In this document: piece after piece, positions 37,101 through 49,100 of the stretch
Layout: every line of letters starts with the position of its first letter
How positions within the stretch are numbered: the stretch's first letter is position 1
Assembly: GCA_029339505.1 (NCBI GenBank)
Contig: JAQISU010001235.1
Span: 36,981,815 to 37,045,814, forward strand
Reading direction: 5' to 3'
Length of the DNA: 64,000 nucleotides
Origin: Unio delphinus
Taxonomy: Eukaryota > Mollusca > Bivalvia > Unionida > Unionidae
Translations under genes and position numbers: made by a program
The notes under the pieces: generated by a model
What the model was told of the DNA's origin: nothing
What the model saw: only the letters and a program-made list of their open reading frames with translations
Databases searched by the model: none

Positions 37101-40100
37101 CACATTGGGGCATACTCCCATGACATTTGAGCACATCTATAGAACACACTCCCATGACACTAGGGACCACATTGGGACATACTCCCATGACATTTGAGCA
37201 CATCTATAGAACACACTCCCATGACACTGGGGACCACATTGGGGCATGCTCCCATAACATTTGAGCACATCTATGGAACACACTCCCATGACATTGGGGA
37301 CCACATTGGGGCATACTCCCATGACATTTGAGCACATCTATAGAACACACTCTCATGACACTGGGGACCACCTCAAGATACACTCACATGTTACTGAGCA
37401 CCACCTTGAGGCACACTCCCATGGCACTCACTAAGCACGACTTCAGTACATACTCCCATGACACTGAGCACCTGTTTGGGGCACACTTTCTTGGCACTGA
37501 GCATCACTTTGGTTCGCACTCTCATGACACTGAGTACCACTTTTGAGTACACTCCCATGGCATTTGAGCACCTCTTTGGAATACACTATCATTACATTGA
37601 GCACCACTTTGGGACACACACTCATGACATTGAGTACCACTTGGGGCACTTTGGGACACCCATGTTACTGAACACTGCTTTGGGGCACATTCCCAAGACC
37701 TTTGGTCACAGTCTCATGATACTCTGCTATTTTGAAAAGTCCATTATCTCCATGTTTATTTTCAGGTGTTCCCACTGGACTATATTTTGTTCTCAGCCCT
37801 GGTGTTGTATTTTGTATTTTGTTCCATGTCGGGAGTCAGAAACATTGGAATATGGTTCTTTTGGCTGAGGGTAAGTTGTTTTTTGTTGGGTGCTGTATTT
37901 GAAACCAACGTATCTTTTATTATAGTTATGATAGCCTAATATCACATTTAAAACACTTTACTGCTTTCCTTGTATGTCTCATGGCACATTTAAAACACTT
38001 TACTGCTTTCCTTGTATGTCTCATGGCACATTTATAACACTTTACTGTCTTCCTTGTATGTCTCATGATACATTTATAACACTTCACTGCTTTTCTTGTA
38101 TGTCTCATGGCACATTTATAACACTTTACTGCTTTCCTTGTATGTCTCATGGCACATTTATAACACTTCACTGCTTTTCTTGTATGTCTCATGGCACATT
38201 TATAACACTTTACTGCTTTCCTTGTATGTCTCATGATACATTTATAACACTTTACTGCTTTCCTTGTATGTCTTATGGCACATTTAAAACACTTCACTGC
38301 TTTTCTTGTATGTCTCATGGCACATTTATAACACTTTACTGTCTTCCTTGTATGTCTCATGATACATTTATAACACTTTACTGCTTTCCTTGTATGTCTC
38401 ATGGCACATTTATAACACTTTACTGCTTTCCTTGTATGTCTCATGGCACATTCATAACACTTCACTGCTTTTCTTGTATGTCTCATGGCACATTTATAAC
38501 ACTTTACTGCTTTTCTTGTATGTCTCATGGCACATTTATAACACTTTACTGCTTTTTTTGTATGTCTCTTGGCACATTTAAAACACTTTACTGCTTTCCT
38601 TTTATGTCTCATGGCACATTTATAACACATTACTGCTTTCCTTGTCTGTTTCATAGCACATTTAAAACACTTTACTGCTTTCTTGTATGTCTCATGGCAC
38701 ATTTATAATATTTTACTGCTTTCTTTGTAAGTCTCATGGCATATTTATAACACTACTGCTTTCCTGTATGTCTCATGATACATTTATAACACTTCACTTC
38801 CTTCCTTGTATGTCTCGTGGCACATTTATAATATTTTACTGCTTTCCTCGTATGTCTCATGATACATTTATAACACTTTACTACTTTCCTTGTATGTCTC
38901 TTGGCACATTTAAAACACTACTGCTTTCCTGTATGTCTCATGGCACATTTATAACACTTCACTGCTTTCCTTGTATGTCTCATGATACATTTATAACACT
39001 TTACTGCTTTCCTTGTATGTCTTATGGCACATTTAAAACACTTCACTGCTTTTCTTGTATGTCTCATGGCACATTTATAACACTTTACTGTCTTCCTTGT
39101 ATGTCTCATGATACATTTATAACACTTTACTGCTTTCCTTGTATGTCTCATGGCACATTTATAACACTTTACTGCTTTCCTTGTATGTCTCATGGCACAT
39201 TTATAACACTTTACTGCTTTTTTTGTATGTCTCTTGGCACATTTAAAACACTTTACTGCTTTTTTTGTATGTCTCATGGCACATTTAAAACACTTTACTG
39301 CTTTCCTTTTATGTCTCATGGCACATTTATAACACTTTACTGCTTTTTTTGTATGTCTCTTGGCACATTTAAAACACTTTACTGCTTTTTTTGTATGTCT
39401 CATGGCACATTTAAAACACTTAACTGCTTTCCTTTTATGTCTCATGGCACATTTATAACACATTACTGCTTTCCTTGTCTGTTTCATAGCACATTTAAAA
39501 CACTTTACTGCTTTCTTGTATGTCTCATGGCACATTTATAATATTTTACTGCTTTCTTTGTAAGTCTCATGGCATATTTATAACACTACTGCTTTCCTGT
39601 ATGTCTCATGATACATTTATAACACTTCACTTCCTTCCTTGTATGTCTCGTGGTACATTTATAATATTTTACTGCTTTCCTCGTATGTCTCATGATGCAT
39701 TTATAACACTTTACTACTTTCCTTGTATGTCTCTTGGCACATTTAAAACACTACTGCTTTCCTGTATGTCTCATGGCACATTTATAACACTTCACTGCTT
39801 TCTTTGTATGTCTCATGGCACATTTAAAACACTTTACTGATTTTTTTGTATGTCTCTTGGCACATTTAAAACACTTTACTGCTTTCTTTGTATGTCTCTT
39901 GGCACATTTATAACACTTTACTGCTTTTTTTGTATGTCTCTTGGCACATTTAAAACACTTTACTGATTTTTTTGTATGTCTCATGGCACATTTATAATAT
40001 TTTACTGCTTTTCTTGTATGTCTCATGATACATTTATAATTACAGCTTTCCTTTTATGTCTCAGGGCACATTTATAACACTTTACTGCTTTCCTTGTATG

Positions 40101-43100
40101 TCTCATGGCACATTTATAACACATGCCCTACAAGTACCTACATCCAGGACTGTCAAACATCTAGACCTATTGGTCAATACCATCCAATCAACCATGCCCT
40201 ACAAGTACCTACATCCAGGATTGTTAAACATCTAGACCATTGGTCAGTACCAGCCAGTCAGCCATGCCTTACAAGAACCTACATCCAGGATTGTTAAACA
40301 TCTAGACTCATTTGTTAGTACCATCCAGTCAATTAAAAGTCCCTACATCCAGGACTGATAAACATCTAAACCCATTGGTCTGTACCATCAAGTCAACTAC
40401 TGGTCCCTACATCCAGGACTATTAAACATCTAGACCCATTGGTCAGTATCATCTAGTCAGCTACAAGTCCCTACATCCACTGTTAAACATCTAGACCCAT
40501 TGGTCAGTACCATCCAGTCAACTACTGGTCCCTACATCCGGGACTATTAAACACAGGATGGGCAAATCATAAATTGCTTGTTTTAAATGGAGGTATTAAA
40601 AAAAGTTTAATTTTTTTACTGACAAAAGTCAAGATCATTAGGTTTGGAAACCCATATGAATAATATGTTGACCAATATGAATAATATATTGACCAATATG
40701 TTGACCAATATGAATAATATGTTGACCAATATGAATAATGTATTGACCAATATGAATAATGTATTGACCAATATGAATAATATATTGACCAATATGAATA
40801 TTATATTGACCCATATGAATAATATATTGACCCATATGAATAATATATTGACCAATACAAATATGTATAAACCAGTATGAATAATATATTGACCCATATG
40901 AATAATATATTGACCCATATGTTGACCAATATGAATAATATGTTGACCAATATGAATAATATATTGACCAATACAAATATGTATAAACCAATATGAATAA
41001 TATATTGACCCATATGAATAATATATTGACCCATATGTTGACCAATATGAATAATATGTTGACCCATATGTTGACCAATATGAATAATATGTTGACCCAT
41101 ATGTTGACCAATATGAATAATATATCGACCCATATGAATAATATATTGACCGATATGAATATTATATTGACCCATATGAATATTATATTGACCCATATGA
41201 ATAATATATTGTCAGGTTGGTAGTTTGCTTATATATTATTTATTTTAGATGTACAAGATTCGTCCAAGGCGTACCCGCCCACAAGCCCTGCTTATGCTGT
41301 GTATGATTCTGATGTTTGTGATGCTGGCAGTAAACATCATAGTTTATGAGTTGACCCCACAGTATACATCTTATGGTGGACAACATTATCTGGTAAACTT
41401 AGCTGTTAATTTATTTTAGTTTTAGCTGTACTTATTCAAGACCAGAAGAGCTTTTATGTGATGGCCTGTCATCCACTTTCTGGAATACATTTGTTCCTTA
41501 GCACAAATATCTTATTGCAACTTGAAACTACCACGATGATTGCCATGAAACTTTGTAATTAGATTCATCTCGGGATGTAGTTTGTAATTAGATTCATCTC
41601 GGGATGTATCGGGTCCTAGGTAAAAATGACCATTGGGCATCTAGTATGACCACCATGATAGCAGTCTTGAAAATCTTGCTCCTCTTAAGAAATGACTTTG
41701 GGTTTTTACTAAAAGACATCTTGTGATGTCTGGTTGGACTAAAATTAAACTGGTGCCGATCTGATTTCCAAGATAAGCACATTGTGGCCATCATGAAAAT
41801 CTTGTTATTGTTGTTACTCCTGTAAATATCAACTTAGTGTTTCACTAAAATACTACTTATTACATTTAGCTGATCTATTTCCAGTACGGCTGCTGTAGAG
41901 GCCATCTTGAAAATGTTACTATTGCTACTCCTCCAGAATGGATGTTGATATAGACATATTTTTCACATCAAAATTGTGCTGAACTGACTTCTGATATGGC
42001 AGCCTTGATGGCCATCTTGGAAATCTTTTTCTTGTTACTACTTCTGAACAGATGGTCTTATCAAATTGGAATTGAGTGAATGACTTTTTATGTTACGATT
42101 TTGGCCTCAAATGAAAATTGTATGCACAAAATATTGAACACAGCTGTCATTATGGCCATCTTGAAAATCATGTTATGGCCGAGTGAACACAGCTGTCATT
42201 GCGATAATGATGGCGATCATCTTGAAAATCATGTTATGGCCGAGTGAACACAGCTGTCATTGCGATAATGATGGCGATCATCTTGAAAATCATGTAATGG
42301 CCGAGTAATCCATGCACATTGTTTGTCGATCACTGCCATCTCAGTTCTTTCTCTGTGTGTTTGAGTCTTGGCCTGCACCAACGTGGGTATGTGTCAGTAG
42401 TTGCACTTCCTCATACCATGTATAGAATATGTGCTAAAAATAGCACTAAACCCCAACAATAACTCTTGCCCATTACCTTCCCATGCAGCCACAATGTGTA
42501 GCTAGTTTTTTATCATTGCTGTTTCAACATCATACAAGACATCTCACATAAATCCATGCCATTGTTGTACAGGTGGCATACATTATTTGTTATTTTTACC
42601 CCCAATATTTTCATGAATTTGTCAGCCAGGCTTCAATAGGGTCAGCGTCATGTGGAATTAAGGGAAGTAACTCTTTGCATCATGCCATGGTTTTGTAATG
42701 TTGGATATTAAGAAAAAGTAACTTAAAAGTCATCACATCTTATTTTTCATTTTATTATTTCAAAAAGTATTGAATTACCTTGATCATCAAGAACTTCAAT
42801 GTTGGCTTATTTTCATTATTTGTATTAATTGAACATTCTATAGAAAGCAAAACTTTAAAAAAAATCAGGGATAAATAAACATTTGAACTTTACAGTTCCT
42901 CTTTCCAATTTTATACTGCCAAAATTACATCTCTCCCAAAACTCTTTGTAATGAGCCTACCCAATTCTTCTAATTTCATCTTAAATATGTCATATTTAAT
43001 CCTCCCTCATTGTCCAGGGATACTACATTATTATTTTTAATTCTCTCTATTTTTGCACTTTTACAAATTTTAATAAGGTACAATTTATTTCTTCTTCTGT

Positions 43101-46100
43101 GTTTTTCTGATGGATTTGAAAGTGTAGAAAAAAGATGCATGAATATGGGCAACAATTTACTGTACCTACCACAGAAGATATCTTTAACTCCAGCTTGCAA
43201 CTGTTCTTTTTGTCTTCATTAATTTCTTCCTGTAATTAATCTCCATGATTAGTTGTAAGTCACAGAAAAATTGATGCCAAGGAGTGTAAAATTAGAAGAC
43301 ATTTTAGGTCCATATCTGGACATATTTCATTGTAAAATTTCTTGATTCTAATTAAACTAGCTTTTATATATGTTATGTTACATTTCAAATAGCCTTTGTT
43401 TTTTTAATGTTACATTTCAAAATAGCCTTTGTTTATGTTGTGTTACATTTCAAATAGCCTTTGTTTTTTTAATGTTACATTTCAAATAGCCTTTGCTTTT
43501 GTTGTGTTACATTTCAAATAGCCTTTGTTTTTATTATGTTACATTTAAGTCCAGATAACCTTACATGACATTCATAGCTGCTTTAAGAGAATGTTGAGAT
43601 CCATCGAAAAGAATAAAAGTCATCAGTATACTGACCCAATTTATACTCACTGACAGTAAAGATGAATCCCAGTACATCTACATTTTGCTTTAAATTTATA
43701 GCTAAAATATTAACACTGATGATAAACATATAAGCATACATGCCAACCATTACACTTTTGGCGTAATCATGTTTTTTTCCGCTAAATTACGACTTACACG
43801 TAATCGTATATGGATTATGCTTTTTCGGTATATCCACCTTTCCAAAAACTCAATTGTTTGTTTTCTCGTTTTATTAACAATCAGTTAATCCCACAGACCA
43901 TATATTAGAAAAGACGGTTTCTACATAACTAATAATATAAGAGTACACTTGTCCGTGGACTTTCCTAACAGTATCATGTTCTATTTATAGAAACTTTCGA
44001 CCTTGTATTCTATTTTTAGCAGCAGTATGGCCTAGTTAGAAGAGAACAGACTGGTTTTCTCATTTAAATCTTTACAAACAGATTTTTTTGTTCTCATTCA
44101 TATTTGGTGGAGAACCAGTCTAAATGTATTTGGCACTAAAAGTATATTTTATTTTAGTTGTTGCATATATGAGAGCAAATATATATCCTTTCAAATAATT
44201 TCACAGATAGATTAGAAAAAGGCAAAAAATAAACGAAACAAAATATAGCTGAATCCTCCAAATATGAAGACATGAGCAACACGTGATGTCTATTACAGGC
44301 CTTGTGAAAAGAGTTTTAATATTTGGCGCCACAAATTCTTCAGATGGAATCTAGTCGACGTGTGTTTAAAGCTAAAAGTGCTCCATATGAAAACCTGATG
44401 AGTAATGGATGTTAAAAGACGAGAGGGGCAAATAAATCATTGTTCATTAAAATTTTAGCATGTTATTTGTGGATTACGCTTTTTCTGCCTGGATTCCGCT
44501 TTTTGACCACTTGGATTACGCTGTTTTCTCATAAGGGGTTGGCATGTATGTAAAAGGCATTGACTGAGAGTTCATTACTGCAGACTGATTCTGAAAATCC
44601 TAAATATGGGACAAGTCTTGTGTCAGCAGTCTAGTCAGTTGAGCTATAGATATGAACAGTAAAATTCCATTGAAGCTGAACCTTTTCAGGATCCATGGTT
44701 GTTGTTGTTATATGGTTTAACTCCATTTTACAGTACAAGATAGGTTATACATGGCAGTCAGTATAAATGGTGGAGGAAGAACCCAGGAAAACCCCAGAAA
44801 GGACCACCGAACCACAAGAAGCTACTGGCACGCTTTCTCGCATACCCACATTGGCAAAACCCTAGACTTGAATCCATGTAGACAGAGGTGAGATGGCAGT
44901 GCTCTGTAACGGTGAGCGCTTTAGACCACTCCGCCCGTTGGGACCCCAATCAGTCATGGTCACATGTTATTCACCCCTGCCCAGACTGGCTTCCCCTCTA
45001 TGCTTGGCTCTTGTTGAAAGAGCCCTGGAAAGAAAGGGATTTCAGCCTTCGATGGTGAAAAAAAATCTCATACTACAAGCAAGTCCCTCCACTTTGAAGG
45101 CATTCAAATATGAGTGGCACATGTTCATGGACTGGTGCAAAGTCAGCAACATCCCTATGAGTGTGTAACTCTGACATCTGGCTGATTTCTATCACTGCTA
45201 TTTGGGGAGAAAGTGTTGGCCCCAGTTGTTATCAAAAGCTGCCACTCCAGGAATAAAGACACTTTCTGGCATCATGGCAGAGGGAATATTTTGTCTTGAT
45301 AATAGTCCATCATTCCTCCTAGCCAATTATGACTTGAATATGCCAAAGTCCGTCATCCTTTTACCTAAATGGAATGTCTCATTGGTTTTGGTATAACGCA
45401 GTTCAGATCAGTTTTAGCCTATAAACAGAACCTCATTAAAGCTGCTATCATAAAAGATATGCTTTCTGATAGCCTTAGCTATGAGAAGCTGGATGAGCAA
45501 GTTAAAGTTGCTTTTAATGGACCTTAACAATAGATGGTTCCATGGTCGAAATGGACCTGAACTATCCCCACTTCAGAATGGATGGTTCCATAGTCTAAAT
45601 TGACCTGAACTATCTCCGCTTCAGAATGGATGGTTCCATGGTGCAAGCTTTGTAAGAATAGGCTACTGTCAGTGGGCAGCCTGTCAATTCAGTCCCTCTC
45701 TTAGATTGTATGCATTAAGAGAAGTGACCATGTAAGACCTTGTCTGTGCCCCCAGGCATTACTTGAAGCACATTGAGAAAGTGTTGGCACAAGAAAGCAA
45801 CTCTTTGTACCAGGGAAGGCCAGGAGATTGGATATCACCCCACAAGCCCTATCTTCATGGCAGAAGTTGGGATTACATTTGATGTGCTCTGAGTCTCAGA
45901 AGATTAGACCCTGTGCTATTCATTTGAATGTAACACGTTTTTGTGCATGACTTCAGACATAACTACACTAATTATATTACCTGTACTTTTTTATTTGTGA
46001 TAAAGTCCAGTGTATTTGTTACATGTTTAAATGTTCCAAGACGGTCTTGTTATTAATATTAGTTTCTAACTTGGATACTTTTAAAAATGACTAAAGGTTG

Positions 46101-49100
46101 TATTGTATATTCTGGAAATAGATAACATAGATGAAACAGCTGGAATTTCTTTGTGAAGTAATCCTGTTGAACTGGTAGAATCCCACTGTCTTCCTTGCGA
46201 TCCTAAGGCAAACCTCAATAAACATTTTGTTTCCTGTTTAAGGTACAATACTACTTTCTGTTCAATGGAAGTATTGTTCTTCAATGATCTGTGAATCAGT
46301 GAAGAAAATATATGAACCATAACAGGATGCAATAACAACAAGTTGACTTAATGTGTTTAGTGTTACCTGTATGACCTTATAATTCCCATTATAGATGAAT
46401 ATGTAGTGTTACCTGTATGACCTAATTATTCTCATTACAAATGTACCTGTATGACCTTATAATTTTCATAACAGATGATCTGTAGTGTTACCTGTATGAC
46501 CTAATTATTCTCATTACAAATGTACCTGTATGACTTGATAATTCCCATTATAGATGAATATGTAGTGTTACCTGTATGACCTAATGATTCTCATTACAAA
46601 TGTAGCTGTATGACCTTATAATTCTCATTACAGATGAATGTGTAGTGTTACCTGTATGACCTAATTATTCTAATTACAAATGTACCTGTATGACCTAATT
46701 ATTCTCATTACAAATGTACCTGTATGACTTGATAGTTCTCATTATAGATGAATATGTAGTGTTACCTGTATGACCTAATGATTCTCATTACAAATGTAGC
46801 TGTATGACCTTATAATTCTCATTACAGATGAATATGTAGTGTTGCCTGTATGGCTTAATAATTCCCTTTACAGAAGTGAAATGTTAATTATATGACCTGA
46901 TAATTTTCATTGCAGATGAATGTGACAACAGGAAATGTGACAAAGTTTGAGACCAAAGATTGCAGTGGAGATATTGATGTCCCATTGGGTGAGTCCATAT
47001 TGAAGACAAGGATAGTCTCATCTTGAATAATAGATCTCTTCTAATCTAAATTAAGCTTTTCTTGCACCTTACATATTCAGAAACAGTATTTTGAAAGGGA
47101 TTCAAAAGATGTCAAGACGCATGTTCAGGGTATCAAGTAATATTCAAACCTCTGTATACTGGCCACCTCCAAGAGTGGTCACAGTTATGGTCCTATGCCT
47201 GACTTGGAGAATTTTTGTTGTGTTTAACAGTCACATTTTGGTTCATCAAATAAATTACTTTATCACGTTTACATTGGTAATTTAATGTCTGCAACCTACT
47301 GAATCCTGCCCAACTTTTGCTGCCTTCTAACTCCCAACATTTGTCTTTGTTGTATAGGTGTTGTATATAGGCAATTTTAACAGTAGAAGACAATATGTGC
47401 ATGCAAGATATCTGTAGGTTGGTTCCCATGGATCCGTGCTTCTTACCAGAGTTTTTGCCGGTTCTCCCTTCACATATTATACTGGCTGCCATTTATAGCC
47501 TATCTTGCACTGAGAAATGGCGTTAAACCCAACACAACAATAATCTGTTAGAAGAAACTCATCAGAGATTACCTTCCCTGTGTCTGCTAGGTGATTATTT
47601 CAATACTGAAAAAATATGCTGCACAGGTAATATCATTTCTGTCAAAAATCTGATGGTTTTCCCGGGAAATATAAAACATCCACTGAGTTTCATGACCTGC
47701 AACTTATTTTAAGCAATTGTGACTTTGTTTTTGTACACAGTTTGTTTCAGCTTTCAGTTTCATTTTTTCACTCCCGTTGACAGCCTCCAGCAAACCATAT
47801 TAAATTTTGTTGTCTGCATGCATTAAATAGCATTTCTTTGTGGCAGTCTTTTTAATTGTGCCTTTTCCTATTACTACTGTTTGATCAGCTGCTATATATT
47901 CATTGTCATGGTATGGCAGCTATTTGGATAATGTATTAGAATGTTCAAGATGTCAGAGAACACACAAGATTCTTGTCTTGGGTGTACAGAGTGTACTGCA
48001 GTGCTAGTACAAGCTGTTTGGAGAAAGCTTGATCTGAAGTGCCTAGAAACAAAGTTACAGACAGAAGGGGGCTAAAAGTAAAAGTCACCTAACACAAATC
48101 TTTAGCCTTGATGCCAGTAGAGACTGTTGCTAGCACAGAGGGGTGTGTGTATCTGTTTGGTCTCTTTATGCTTGCCCTTTCTCCCATTCTTGTTTGTTTG
48201 TTTGTTTGTTTGATTAGGATTTTTAATGCAGCTTTAACAATTTTTCAGTCATATTGCTATTATGTCAGCAGTGAGGCAGTTTATAGTGATGTCTAGCACT
48301 GCGGCATCATGCCGCAAACATGTAGCATGATGTCACACCCAGTCACACTATCCTGACACCAGGCCGACCAGTCCTAACACTATCCTCTTAATGCTAAGTG
48401 TCAAGCAAGACAGTTGTTGGTACCATTTTTTAAAGTCTTTTGTATGATATGGCCAGGGATCGAACCCAAGAGGTCCTGCTTCTGTGGTGGATGCTCTAAC
48501 CACTAGGCCACCGGAGCAGTTCTCTGCTGAAGAAACCAACACTCAACCATAATGATTCAAAGAACTACTGCCCAGTTTATAACCTCCCATTCATATAACA
48601 AATCTTAGAAAAGTTGTTCTAAGTCAACTTGTATGAAATCTGAATTCAGCCTTTTTAGCAATTGTACGCTGAGTACACCCAAATTTACAAGTCTAGCCAC
48701 CCAGCTGAAGTTGATGCTACCATCCAAGGAGTAGAGAGGTGCATTTCTGATGTGAAATCATGGATGACATGTAGCAAGCTGCAGATGAATGATGATAAAA
48801 CTGAGGCCATTCTGATCGCAACAGAAAGACTTTCTCATTCACATCCTTTACCTCAAACAATAAATAACAGCAACGCCACTATTAAATTCACACATTCAGT
48901 ACAAAACCTAGGTGTTAATATTGTAAATCATGAATACTTACCTGATCACCCAACAATACTTGTTCCATGCCAACTAGATCTTATTGAACAAGTTTGTCAC
49001 ATGCACTGGTTTATAGCTTCCAGAGGATTTATGACCAGATTTGCCTTGGATAAGAAAAGTATTTTCATATCTCCATGTTCTATGATTGGCCATTGTGAGT

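Noticed and set aside
37926..39541. Long open frames on both strands (258 and 284 codons, Lys/Cys-rich or Cys/Phe-rich repeats)
   Set aside because: They follow from a 42-bp unit (14 codons) that contains no stop in several frames. Simultaneous openness on both strands, location in an intron, and lack of any non-repeated domain argue against a gene.
40638..41223. Open frames of up to 157 codons in the 21-bp array
   Set aside because: Same effect: the 21-bp unit is seven codons and free of stops in several frames on both strands.
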